DNA from: Io17-Chloro-G2 sp965226825 | GTDB lineage: Bacteria > Chloroflexota > Dehalococcoidia > Lucifugimonadales > UBA3495 | Assembly (NCBI GenBank): GCA_965226825.1 | Contig: CBDDED010000002.1 | Coordinates: 186,001-250,000, forward strand | Length of the DNA: 64,000 bases | Direction of reading: 5' to 3' | Shown: one piece after another, positions 51,132-59,480 of the stretch | Layout of the letters: the number at the start of each line of letters is the position of its first letter | Numbering within the stretch: the first letter of the stretch is position 1 | Position numbers and translations under genes: made by a program | Notes under the pieces: model-generated | Told to the model about the DNA's origin: nothing | Database searches by the model: none | The model's input: the letters and a program-made list of their open reading frames with translations, nothing else

Positions 51132-52100
51132 ATGGCCGAGGCTTCAACTGTTCCTTTCGGCGTTCCCTTTGGAATCGCCGTTCCCCAGATTTTTCTGGAC
51201 ACACCGATAGACATGGACCTGGTGCGCCGGTTCGCGATCAGGGCGGAGGAACTCGACTACCACAGCCTGTGGGTCCAGGAGCGGATAATCGGCGCAGACC
51301 CTGCGCTGGAACCCGTTGGGCTGATGAACTACCTGGCGGCCCTGACCAACAGAGTGAAGCTGGGAAGCGCCATGATAATCGCCACCACCCGCAACCCGGT
51401 GCACCTGGCCAAGTCCTTCAGTTCATTGGACCAGATCAGCCGGGGAAGGCTGATCATCGGCGTCAGCCTGGGTGGGCGTCCGGAGCAGTACCAGTTGCTG
51501 GACGGACCATCGGAGCAGCGTCCGGGCAGCAGGGCCAGGCACTTCAGGGAAAGCCTGGCGGTTATGAAAGCCCTGTGGACGCAACAAGAAGCCCACTTCG
51601 ACGGGGAGTTCTGGCAGCTTACGGGGCAGACCCTGGAGCCGAAGCCGGTGCAGAAGCCCCATCCTCCTATATGGTTCGGCGGGCGGCATCCCCAGGGATT
51701 GCGCCGCGCCGCACAATTGGGAGAAGGCTGGATGGGAGCCGGGTCCACCAGCACCCAGCAGTTCCGGGAACACGTGGCGATTATCCATGAGGAACTGGAT
51801 GCCCGTGGCCGGGACCCTGCATCTTTTTCCTTCGCCAAGCGGGTATACGTCGCGTTGGACTCGGAATCGTCCCGCGCCGAAACACGCCTCAGGGAATTCT
51901 TCGGCGGTCACTACAACAACGCCGACATGGCGGCCAACGTTGCAGTGTGGGGAAACGCCGAGGAATGCGCCCGAGGCTTGGCCGAGGTGCTGCAGGCCGG
52001 GGCCCAAATGTTGATGCTGAATCCGGTGTTCGACTATATGGAGCACCTGGAGGCCCTGCCCGAAGTGGTGGCAATGGCCTCGGAAAGAGCCCGAAAATAA
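51132..52100 (+). CDS. LLM class flavin-dependent oxidoreductase
   Basis: A 322-aa luciferase-like enzyme, F420- or FMN-dependent. Motifs: RFAIRAEELDYHSLWVQERI, VKLGSAMIIATTRNPVHLAK, SLDQISRGRLIIGVSLGGRP and KPVQKPHPPIWFGGRHPQGL, the last typical of the F420-associated subgroup (LLM with HPPIW). The start is ATG 51132. It heads a plus-strand run of five catabolic-looking genes up to 56444. Confidence 0.9.
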   Translation: MAEASTVPFGVPFGIAVPQIFLDTPIDMDLVRRFAIRAEELDYHSLWVQERIIGADPALEPVGLMNYLAALTNRVKLGSAMIIATTRNPVHLAKSFSSLDQISRGRLIIGVSLGGRPEQYQLLDGPSEQRPGSRARHFRESLAVMKALWTQQEAHFDGEFWQLTGQTLEPKPVQKPHPPIWFGGRHPQGLRRAAQLGEGWMGAGSTSTQQFREHVAIIHEELDARGRDPASFSFAKRVYVALDSESSRAETRLREFFGGHYNNADMAANVAVWGNAEECARGLAEVLQAGAQMLMLNPVFDYMEHLEALPEVVAMASERARK

Positions 52101-52121
52101 CCGCGTAGGACAGGGGGGCCA

Positions 52122-53471
52122 ATGATATACAACGCCCAACGCCGGGACATATCCATTGCCGTGGCGGGCGACGCCATGATCACCCGCCGCATGAAGTCCT
52201 TCAACGAGGAAAACTTCCTGAAGCTAACCCACATCCTCAAGCAGGCAGACGTTTCCGTGGCCAACCTGGAGATGCTGTTCCACGACTACGAGAGCAGCTG
52301 GCAATGGAGCGGCGCCACCTACACCCGGTCGGATCCCAAGAACCTGGAAGAGCTGAAGTGGATGGGCATAGACGCCGTGACCACGGCCAACAACCACTCC
52401 TTCGACTTCTCTGAAGGCGGTTTTCTGACCACCCTGGACCACTGCCGGGAGATAGACCTGCCCACTGCCGGGGGCGGACACGACATTGACCAAGCGCGGT
52501 CGCCGGCCTACGTGGACTCTCCGCGGGGGCGGGTTGCGGTTATGTCGGCCACCAGCACTTTCAGCGAGCAGTCCCGGGCCGGCGCGGGCCGCCCGGATTT
52601 CCCCGGCCGGCCAGGGGTGAACGCACTGCGCCACCAAGTTACGCACCACGTGGAGCGGGACGTTTTCGAGGCGCTTCAAAGGGCCAACCGGGAATTGGGA
52701 TACGACGACGTGATGGAGGCGACGCGGGCGTTTGGCTTCAGGGGCAACGAAGACGCGGTGGACCACGCCACCGAGGTGGAATTTCTGGAGAACAAGTTCC
52801 TGTTGGGGGAGGAGTTTGCCAGAAAAACTTCGGCCGACCAAGGCGACATGACCGGCATCGGCAACTGGATCAGGGGAGCGCAGAAGCAGGCCGATTGGAC
52901 TATCTACGGCGTCCATTGCCACGAGAGCGGCGAGGCCGGGGAGTTTCATGGAAGCACCAGGGTTTCTCCTCCCCAGTTCCTGGAGGAGTTTGCCCGCTGG
53001 ACCATTGACCAGGGCTGCGCTCTGTTCGCCGGCCACGGCCCCCACTTCCTGAGGGGCATCGAGATTTATAAGAACAGACCCATTTTCTACAGCCTGGGCA
53101 ACTTCATCTTTCAGAACGAAAGCGTTTTGCGACTGCCCGACGAGGCCTACCGGCGGTTCGGACTGGGTTACGACCAGACACCCGGAGACTACCTGGACAG
53201 CAGGTCCGGGGGAGGGACACGGGCCTTTGCCGGCGATCCGGTGTTCTGGCAAAGCGTTGTTGCCGTCTGCAACTATTCCGGGGGAGACCTGAAAGAGGTG
53301 GTGCTCTATCCCATCGAAATGGGTCACGGGCTGCCCATACCACAACGGGGCCGCCCGGTCCTGTCCGAGGGCCCGATGGCCCGGGAAATCCTGACCTGGC
53401 TTCAAGAAGTGTCCCGGCCCTACGGCACCGAGATTTCCATTGAAGGCGACATTGGGGTTATCCGGGTGTAG
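52122..53471 (+). CDS. CapA-like protein (poly-gamma-glutamate synthesis family, metallophosphatase fold)
   Basis: A 449-aa protein of the CapA/PGA_cap family. Recognisable blocks are ISIAVAGDAMITRRM, QADVSVANLEMLFHDY, MGIDAVTTANNHSFDFSEGG, then YGVHCHESGEAGEFHG and DQGCALFAGHGPHFLRGIEI with YSLGNFIFQNE, the usual order in this family. No signal peptide is visible, unlike the capsule proteins, so it is probably cytosolic. It starts 21 nt after the LLM gene. Many environmental relatives sit in catabolic clusters; true activity is unknown. Confidence 0.85.
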   Translation: MIYNAQRRDISIAVAGDAMITRRMKSFNEENFLKLTHILKQADVSVANLEMLFHDYESSWQWSGATYTRSDPKNLEELKWMGIDAVTTANNHSFDFSEGGFLTTLDHCREIDLPTAGGGHDIDQARSPAYVDSPRGRVAVMSATSTFSEQSRAGAGRPDFPGRPGVNALRHQVTHHVERDVFEALQRANRELGYDDVMEATRAFGFRGNEDAVDHATEVEFLENKFLLGEEFARKTSADQGDMTGIGNWIRGAQKQADWTIYGVHCHESGEAGEFHGSTRVSPPQFLEEFARWTIDQGCALFAGHGPHFLRGIEIYKNRPIFYSLGNFIFQNESVLRLPDEAYRRFGLGYDQTPGDYLDSRSGGGTRAFAGDPVFWQSVVAVCNYSGGDLKEVVLYPIEMGHGLPIPQRGRPVLSEGPMAREILTWLQEVSRPYGTEISIEGDIGVIRV

Positions 53472-53580
53472 CGTCCGGGACTGAACCTGCAGACCGCAGA
53501 ATCTGCAGACCGGGGCGCGGCCCCATTTGAGACACACCTTTTCGAAACACCTTTATTTGAGAGACGGGCAGGAGTTGGAA

Positions 53581-54462
53581 ATGACCACCGTAGGAACCGG
53601 CAAGTACACCTATGAAGTGCACGAGGGCTGGGCAAAGCTTCCGGAGGGAGAGTCTTTCGGGATGGTGAGCGCCGTCGCCACCGATTCCCAGGACCGGCTC
53701 TACACCTTCCAGCGCAAGGACCCACCGGTGGTGATTTTCGACCGGGACGGGAATTTCGTTGGCTCCTGGGGCAACGGGTCGTTCCTGTCACCTCATGGGA
53801 TCTACATCGAAGACGACGTTATGTACGTCACGGACCGGGACAGCTCGGTGTGCCTGGTGTATACCCTGGACGGCAAACCGATCCAGATGCTGGGACGACA
53901 CGGCGTTCACTCGGACACCGGCTGCGAGGTGCCCGCAGCGCTGGTGCCGCGGGCGGCAGGGCCGTTCAACTACCCCAGCGAGCTGGTTCCCGCCCCCAAC
54001 GGAGACCTGTACGTCTCAGACGGCTACCGGAATGCACGGGTCCACCGCTTTTCGATCGAAGGCCAACTGAAGAAGTCTTGGGGTGAGCCGGGGAAGGTCG
54101 AGCCGAACCAGTTTCACCTGCCCCACAGCCTGATCGTGGGCAAGGACGGCACGGTGTACGTGTGCGATCGGGAAAACCACCGGATACAGGTGTTTTCCGC
54201 TGAAGGGGAGTTCCTGACCATCTGGGACGATATCAAGCGCCCGATGGATATTTCCGTCGACCAGGACGGAATGTTTCACGTGAGCGAAGGCGTGGTAGAC
54301 GATGCCCCAGCCCGGTTCAGCGTGCTGGACGGCGAGGGCAAGGTCCTGAGCCGGTTCGAAATCAGGGGTTCCGGGCACGGCAGTTGGGTTGACGCCCACG
54401 GTGACATTTACGTTGTGCTTCCCGCCCCAGGAGGGGTGGACAAGCTGATTCGTCAAAGCTAA
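53581..54462 (+). CDS. NHL-repeat beta-propeller protein
   Basis: A 293-aa protein made of NHL-like repeats, each with a G-x-hydrophobic-V-x-D-x-x-N/H-R pattern: YVTDRDSSVCLVYTLDGKPI, YVSDGYRNARVHRFSIEGQL, YVCDRENHRIQVFSAEGEFL. It resembles the peptidyl-alpha-hydroxyglycine amidating lyase-like group. The frame is open to 53527, but GGAG lies before ATG 53581. No signal peptide, so a cytosolic lactonase, hydrolase or binding role is possible; none is claimed. Twenty-four nt separate it from the SDR gene. Confidence 0.82.
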   Translation: MTTVGTGKYTYEVHEGWAKLPEGESFGMVSAVATDSQDRLYTFQRKDPPVVIFDRDGNFVGSWGNGSFLSPHGIYIEDDVMYVTDRDSSVCLVYTLDGKPIQMLGRHGVHSDTGCEVPAALVPRAAGPFNYPSELVPAPNGDLYVSDGYRNARVHRFSIEGQLKKSWGEPGKVEPNQFHLPHSLIVGKDGTVYVCDRENHRIQVFSAEGEFLTIWDDIKRPMDISVDQDGMFHVSEGVVDDAPARFSVLDGEGKVLSRFEIRGSGHGSWVDAHGDIYVVLPAPGGVDKLIRQS

Positions 54463-54486
54463 ACGAGGCCGGGGCGGGGAGAACAG

Positions 54487-55314
54487 ATGCAATCCAGACT
54501 ATTGCAAGGGAAAGTGGCGCTGGTGACCGGCGCCGGGAGTCCCATCGGTCTTGGCCGCAACATGGCGGAAGCCCTGGTGCAGGCGGGAGCCAGAGTCGCC
54601 TTGATGGACGTCAACCGGGACTGGTTGGGACAGTCCGCCAACGACCTGAGGGAAATTGGCGGGGATGACTGCGTTTTAACCATCGAACGGGACGTTTCGA
54701 AATACGAGGACGCCGAAGAAGCGGTCAGTTCCACAATAGCCGGCCTGGGCGGGCTTCACATCCTCATCAATAATGCCGGCACCAATGCCCACAAGTGGGG
54801 CGCGCCGGGTCCTAACTTCTGGGACATTACTCCGGAAATCTGGACCAAGGTGATGTCAATCAACCTGAACGGCCCGTTTTTCATGGCGAGGGCCGCGGTG
54901 TCGCACATGAGAGCGCAGGGATGGGGACGCATCATCGGCGTGACCACGAGCATGGATACGATGATCCGCCAAATGGGCACCCCTTATGGACCTTCCAAGG
55001 CGGGGCACGAGGCCCTGATCGCCGCCATGGCCGGGGAGTTGGAGGGCAGTGGGGTCACCGCCAACGTGCTGGTTCCCGGCGGCAGGACCAACACCAACCT
55101 GCTGCCGGAAGACCCCAACGACGACCGTTCCGGAATTATCCAACCAGACGTTATGCGGGAACCGGTGGTATGGCTGTGCTCCGACGAGGCCGGAAATATC
55201 AATGGCCGGCGTTTCATCGGCCAAAATTGGGACGCAAGCCTGCCCCTAGACCAACGTTTGGAAAAGTGCAGCGCACCGGCGGCCTGGCCGCAGCTGGGCC
55301 GGAATTTCTCCTAG
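54487..55314 (+). CDS. Short-chain dehydrogenase/reductase
   Basis: A 275-aa Rossmann-fold NAD(P)-dependent oxidoreductase. Cofactor motif TGAGSPIGLG at 15-24 with D41 after the second strand favouring NAD, NNAG at 95-98, and a catalytic triad S155-Y167-K171. The usual spacing is kept. The C-terminus (CSDEAGNINGRRFIGQNWDA) is that of the 3-oxoacyl-reductase-like group. It follows the beta-propeller gene and precedes another LLM gene, so it is probably one step of the same pathway. Confidence 0.92.
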   Translation: MQSRLLQGKVALVTGAGSPIGLGRNMAEALVQAGARVALMDVNRDWLGQSANDLREIGGDDCVLTIERDVSKYEDAEEAVSSTIAGLGGLHILINNAGTNAHKWGAPGPNFWDITPEIWTKVMSINLNGPFFMARAAVSHMRAQGWGRIIGVTTSMDTMIRQMGTPYGPSKAGHEALIAAMAGELEGSGVTANVLVPGGRTNTNLLPEDPNDDRSGIIQPDVMREPVVWLCSDEAGNINGRRFIGQNWDASLPLDQRLEKCSAPAAWPQLGRNFS

Positions 55315-55373
55315 ACCGTGAGTAGCGACGATCGGGGATTCCCAGGAACGTCCCGACCGGAAGGTGATTGAAT

Positions 55374-56444
55374 ATGGCTAATCTACAATTCGGAATCTGG
55401 GACTCGTTCGGAGCCGAAACCATGTCCCGCGCCCCGGTGGCCGCAGACGTATACCGGGAGCACATCGACGAAGCAAAGCTGGGCGAGGAATTAGGCTACG
55501 AGTACTATTTCACCATCGAGCACCAAAACTCGGCGGTGGGCCAGATTACGGCCCCAAATGTGTTTCTGTCCGCCCTGGCCCAACACACCAGCCGCCTCAG
55601 AATCGGCGCTATGATTTACCAACTGCCCATGCACAACCCGATGCGGCTGGCGCAGGAAGCGGCAATGCTGGACCACCTGTCGCAGGGGAGGTTGGAATTC
55701 GGCGCGGGCCTCGGGACCCACGAGCATGAGTTCATGCGCTGGAACCTGGATTTCGCGGAGCGCCGGGAAATGGGGGCCGAGGCCATCGAAATCATTTTGA
55801 AATCCTGGTCCGGGGAAAGCGTGACTTACCAGGGCAAGTTCTGGTCGTATGACGAAGCGCTTCCCACGCCCCGGCCTTTCCAGCAACCCCACCCTCCCAT
55901 CTGGTACGCCTCCCACAGCGTGGCGTCTTTGGAGTATGCGGCCGAGCACAACTTCAACGTGTCCCAAAACCTGGACACTGATGAGGTCATTGCGGAGAAA
56001 TTCCAACTGTTCCGGGATGCCTGGAAAAAGTGGCAACACCCGGGCCCGATACCCCGCACATTTTTGATGCGGGCGGTCCACGTTGCCGAGACCGATGAAA
56101 TCGCCAGGGCAGAGGCGGAAGGGCCGCTACTGGAAGCAGACGGCCTGGGCAGCCGGGGCATCGCCGAAACCCGGATCGGGTTCCGGGGCAATCCCGACGT
56201 GGAAACCCGGAACGCCCGGGCTCGCGGCACCCGGGAGCAACGGGCAACCTACGATTGGTGGGTGGACACCGGGGTGGCCATTGTTGGAAGCCCCGACACG
56301 GTGATTCGCAAGCTGAAGGAGCACCAAAGCTCCATTGGTTACGACTTGTTTAGCGCCAATCACCGATTCGGGGCCATGTCTTCCGAGAGCGCTTTGAAAT
56401 CCCTCAAGCTGTTCGGAGAACAGGTGATCCCGGCGTTCTCCTAG
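55374..56444 (+). CDS. LLM class flavin-dependent oxidoreductase
   Basis: A 356-aa luciferase-like enzyme. It shows LGEELGYEYYFTIEHQNSAV, RLRIGAMIYQLPMHNPMRLA, LSQGRLEFGAGLGTHEHEF and PFQQPHPPIWYASHSVASLE. GGAAGGTGA upstream supports ATG 55374 rather than TTG 55368. The layout resembles the 41299 gene more than the 51132 gene (longer central insertion). Converges with the minus-strand gene at 56478. FMN is the more likely cofactor, by family. Confidence 0.9.
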   Translation: MANLQFGIWDSFGAETMSRAPVAADVYREHIDEAKLGEELGYEYYFTIEHQNSAVGQITAPNVFLSALAQHTSRLRIGAMIYQLPMHNPMRLAQEAAMLDHLSQGRLEFGAGLGTHEHEFMRWNLDFAERREMGAEAIEIILKSWSGESVTYQGKFWSYDEALPTPRPFQQPHPPIWYASHSVASLEYAAEHNFNVSQNLDTDEVIAEKFQLFRDAWKKWQHPGPIPRTFLMRAVHVAETDEIARAEAEGPLLEADGLGSRGIAETRIGFRGNPDVETRNARARGTREQRATYDWWVDTGVAIVGSPDTVIRKLKEHQSSIGYDLFSANHRFGAMSSESALKSLKLFGEQVIPAFS

Positions 56445-56477
56445 GGATCGATCTCCTAAGCCTCGCCGCGACCAGTC

Positions 56478-57395
56478 CTACCAGACGAACCTTTCGTCGG
56501 TGGTCATCGGCTCCGGGATAATCTTCTGGTCCAGATTGAACTGCATGAAGGTGTCCAGGCTCTTTCGCGAGGCCTCGATGCCGTAGGGCAGGGGGTCATC
56601 GCCTACGATCTTGCTCAACTCCAGAATAGTTTGGTCGGCGGGGCTAAGGGTTGCTCCCGAGTGCAGGTGTTCCAGGTAGGGCTTTTTCGCTTCCTGAAAC
56701 ATGGAGATTAGCTCGCCGGGCAACCAGGGATGGCTCGTCAGGTGTTCGTCCTTGACCACCATCATGTGGCTTATCGGGTAAAGCCCGGTCTTTTTGAACC
56801 AGTCCGCGTCGGCACCGGCGGCGTCGGGGAAGAGCGGGACAATGTCCGGAGAGTCGGTTAGCCCCGCTCCAATAGCCGCATCGATCTCGCCCGAGATCAT
56901 CATGGCGTTCAAGTCCTCGTTGGTTGACGACACCACATTGGCGGGGGGCACGTACTCTGCCACGTGCTCGTCTCCGGACAACACCCAGGTCACCGAGTTC
57001 AAATCGAGGCCATAGGCGGTCTGCAGGATACCCCGGGCCCAGACACCGGGCGTTACCGTATAGCCTCGCACTCCGACCCGCCGCCCGGCCAGGTCGCCCG
57101 GCTGTTTGATTCCCGACCGCACGCTGCACGAAATAGTCCCGTGGTAGAAGCTGCGAACCAGGAAGATTGGGATTCCTGTCATCGCCTTACCATGGGCCCT
57201 GGCGCAAAGGTAGGTGGAGAGGGCCATCTCGGCGAGGTCGAATTCCATATTGCGGACCATTTGCCGGAAGACGCTGGTGATGGGGGAAATCTCAACGTGG
57301 TCCATCTCGAACTTCTCTGATGTGGCGGCGCCGTTTTTTAAGTCGGTGGTGTATCCGTAATTGCCGATCGCGGTGCGCATCGAAAGATCGGACAT
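56478..57395 (-). CDS. 4,5-dihydroxyphthalate decarboxylase-like / substrate-binding-fold protein
   Basis: A 305-aa protein of the periplasmic-binding-protein fold. MVRNMEFDLAEMALSTYLCA, IPIFLVRSFYHGTISCSVRS, AGRRVGVRGYTVTPGVWARG and ILQTAYGLDLNSVTWVLSGD match the 4,5-dihydroxyphthalate decarboxylase group, often annotated as ABC binding proteins. No signal peptide or lipobox is present, which favours a cytosolic enzyme. ATG 57395 has AGGAGG upstream. No ABC permease or ATPase lies nearby. It could decarboxylate an aromatic acid, but the substrate is unknown. Confidence 0.8.
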   Translation of the reverse strand: MSDLSMRTAIGNYGYTTDLKNGAATSEKFEMDHVEISPITSVFRQMVRNMEFDLAEMALSTYLCARAHGKAMTGIPIFLVRSFYHGTISCSVRSGIKQPGDLAGRRVGVRGYTVTPGVWARGILQTAYGLDLNSVTWVLSGDEHVAEYVPPANVVSSTNEDLNAMMISGEIDAAIGAGLTDSPDIVPLFPDAAGADADWFKKTGLYPISHMMVVKDEHLTSHPWLPGELISMFQEAKKPYLEHLHSGATLSPADQTILELSKIVGDDPLPYGIEASRKSLDTFMQFNLDQKIIPEPMTTDERFVW

Positions 57396-57514
57396 GTTGC
57401 AACCTCCTGAAGATTTTCAACCGGCGTTACAAGGCATAGCGGGCCGGCGGCTCGCCGTTATTGTAGACCATAACCCCGAAGCAGATAACCCGGAACGCAA
57501 TAACCGCCGGACCT

Positions 57515-57688
57515 CCCCGTCTTTTTCGCCGCAGTGGGAATACAAATCCCCGGTCATGCACCAAGATGGCTATGCCAACCAGGACGAGCCAGGTGGACAG
57601 GTCGACGTCCCACCTGGACCATTCCTGTAGACCCGCATCAGGTTGGATAGGAGAAAGGGCTCTCGATTCCCGCTGCGGGAATGACGGG
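57515..57688. mobile_element. MITE-like element copy D, outer ends missing
   Basis: An inverted REP unit (57515-57550), a middle with CCAGGTGG...CCACCTGG and GGTCGACGTCCCACCTGG, and a direct, shortened REP unit at 57655-57688 (CGCTGCGGGAATGACGGG). The outer GGTCTTTCGATT ends are not found. Confidence 0.75.
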
Positions 57689-57716
57689 ACGCGGGCCATC
57701 TCACACCGCCAGTTTC

Positions 57717-57858
57717 ACCGTTGCCATTAGCGTGTCGACGCACGAAAAGGGCTCTGGATTGCCGGTGCGGCGAGAATGACGGGGGTAAGCGCGGTCGGAA
57801 CAAAGTCGATAAGGCGTCACTTTAGATGCAAGACTCTCCCGTTACGTCAAAAAGCGTT
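57717..57858. repeat. Single copy of the ~146-bp REP-bearing unit
   Basis: Begins CCGTTGCCATTAGCGTGTCG, then a REP unit at about 57749-57783 and a diverged spacer with GATGCAAGACTC. It matches the tandem units at 42525-42868 in order and spacing. It sits directly before the cupin promoter. Confidence 0.7.
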
Positions 57859-57883
57859 TGCCGGGTGCGCTGGATCAGGATGC

Positions 57884-57912
57884 TTGACGAGAATCACCAA
57901 TCATATTAGATT
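57884..57912 (+). promoter_or_regulatory. Promoter of the first double-cupin gene
   Basis: TTGACG 57884-57889 and TAGATT 57907-57912 with a 17-nt spacer, about 95 nt before ATG 58004. The spacer ends in TCATAT, as does that of the second cupin promoter (59369-59397). Confidence 0.65.
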
Positions 57913-58003
57913 AGCAGCGGTGTATCTCAGGCACATTCAGGCCCGGTTCAAGTCCTGACAGGTTCATTCACCGCAGGTTCATCTCAAGAAAAGGGAGTAG
58001 ATT

Positions 58004-59038
58004 ATGGCGAACTTTTACGATTCCTGGCTAGGGTTCTGGGACGCTAGCAACGCCAACAAGAAAGCATCCCGCGCAGCGATACACGAAGAAGATCTCGAGT
58101 GGGTTGAAACCGACCAAGACTCCAGGGTTGCCCTTCTGGCCGCCCCGGAAAACGGTTTTGCCACCTGGGGTTCCGAGTACATGATCGGCGAAATCAACCC
58201 CGGCTGGCACTCCGGAAAGCACGAGCACGGCGAAGAGGCCATCTACATTTTGGAAGGCGAGGGGTTCAGCATAGTCAACGGCACCCGATACGAATGGGGC
58301 AAGGACAGCTGCCTGTGGATGCCTTTCGGGTCGCAACACCAGCACTTCAACACCGGCACCTCCGTGGTGCGCTACTTCTCCGCCATGGCCCTCCACATCG
58401 AGCACTGGATGGGCATGGGCAAGTTGGACCAGATTTCGGTAAAGGGGCCCACTGACAACTACGAGGACGCCGAAGTTTCCACCTCCGGGTTCGACACCAT
58501 GAACCGCCGCATTGTTCTGAGGAACGAGGACACCGAGACTATCTTCGGCGGCGAGATAACTCCCCAGGAGTTGGAAGATATCACCGGGGAGGCCACGGCA
58601 TACGAGCAGGCCGACCCCGCCAATCGCAGCTCCCTTCACGGTCACCGGGACTTCATCCGACCGCTGATGGACCGCCCGGGGAAGAACGGCTTCCAGAACA
58701 AGGAAATCGAAATCAGCAACACCATGGGAGATGACGTTGGGCACCACGGCGGGAAGCACGCCCACATGGAAGCGGTGCTTTACATCATCTCGGGCGAGGG
58801 TTACTCAGAGGTGGGCGACGAAAAAGTGCCGTGGAAGAAGGGCAGCCTGATCCACGTGCAGGGACCCCAGACTCCCCACCAGCACTTCAATACCAGCGAC
58901 GAAAAGGTTGAGATGATAAGGGCCGCGCCGGGAATGCGGTTTAACTTCTTCCAGAACATTGCCAAGGAGCGGTTCCCGACCCTTTGGTACTCCCACCGGG
59001 GAATCAACGACTCCTCGGTAACGAACCCCTGGAAATAG
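58004..59038 (+). CDS. Double-cupin (bicupin) domain protein, paralogue 1
   Basis: A 344-aa protein with two complete cupins. Cupin 1: KHEHGEEAIYILEGEG (H73, H75, E77/E78) and FGSQHQHFN (H112/H114). Cupin 2: KHAHMEAVLYIISGEG (H252, H254, E256) and TPHQHFN (H292/H294). Both could bind a divalent metal. The size and two-cupin layout are those of gentisate/1-hydroxy-2-naphthoate-type dioxygenases or related enzymes. AAGGGAG precedes ATG 58004. A terminator follows. The function is inferred from fold only. Confidence 0.85.
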   Translation: MANFYDSWLGFWDASNANKKASRAAIHEEDLEWVETDQDSRVALLAAPENGFATWGSEYMIGEINPGWHSGKHEHGEEAIYILEGEGFSIVNGTRYEWGKDSCLWMPFGSQHQHFNTGTSVVRYFSAMALHIEHWMGMGKLDQISVKGPTDNYEDAEVSTSGFDTMNRRIVLRNEDTETIFGGEITPQELEDITGEATAYEQADPANRSSLHGHRDFIRPLMDRPGKNGFQNKEIEISNTMGDDVGHHGGKHAHMEAVLYIISGEGYSEVGDEKVPWKKGSLIHVQGPQTPHQHFNTSDEKVEMIRAAPGMRFNFFQNIAKERFPTLWYSHRGINDSSVTNPWK

Positions 59039-59046
59039 GTCAGACG

Positions 59047-59077
59047 GGGGCGGGGCATGGTAGCCCCGCCCCTTTTT
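59047..59077 (+). terminator. Strong intrinsic terminator after the first double-cupin gene
   Basis: A perfect 10-bp stem GGGGCGGGGC (59047-59056) / GCCCCGCCCC (59063-59072) with a 6-nt loop and five T residues (59073-59077), starting 8 nt after the stop codon. Textbook rho-independent form. MITE copy B begins 3 nt later. Confidence 0.95.
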
Positions 59078-59080
59078 GTT

Positions 59081-59347
59081 GGTCTTTCGATTGTCCTCCT
59101 TCATTCCCGCTGCGGCGGGAATCCAGAGCCCTGATTATGTACCAAGTCGGTTATGCCAACTAAGACGCGCCGGGTGGCCAGGTTGACGTCCCAACTGGAA
59201 CATTCCTGCAGACACGAACCAGGTTGGATGGGGAAAAGGGCTCTGGATTCCCGTTGCGACGAGAATGACGGGGAGTAGGGATCCAGATGGGCTCTGGATT
59301 CCCGTTGCGGCAAGAGTGACGGGGGATTCGAAGATAATCGAAAGACC
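59081..59347. mobile_element. MITE-like element, full-length copy B
   Basis: 267 bp with the same layout as copy A: terminal inverted repeat GGTCTTTCGATTGTC / GATAATCGAAAGACC, an inverted REP unit (59099-59132, containing the perfect palindrome ATTCCCGCTGCGGCGGGAAT), a middle with CGTCCCAACTGG, and two direct REP units (about 59239-59272 and 59289-59322). The sequence CCCTTTTTGTT occurs just before (59070-59080) and again at 59353-59363, a possible flanking duplication. It lies between a terminator and the next cupin promoter. Confidence 0.8.
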
Positions 59348-59368
59348 CCCGACCCTTTTTGTTTCGGC

Positions 59369-59397
59369 TTGACAATACAGCACATTCATATTAGCTT
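59369..59397 (+). promoter_or_regulatory. Promoter of the second double-cupin gene
   Basis: TTGACA 59369-59374 and TAGCTT 59392-59397 with a 17-nt spacer ending in TCATAT, about 85 nt before ATG 59481. The shared spacer end with the first cupin promoter suggests common ancestry or a shared regulator. Confidence 0.65.
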
Positions 59398-59480
59398 ACC
59401 CATACTTTGCAACCTGGCGATAGTATTTATTTGAGCCGGGAATAAATCTTCCGCCGGAAGGAAAACGCAGGAGAGTAACA

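Noticed and set aside
52224..53537. Minus-strand 437-codon frame opposite the CapA-like gene
   Set aside because: Shadow of a recognisable gene; no family features.
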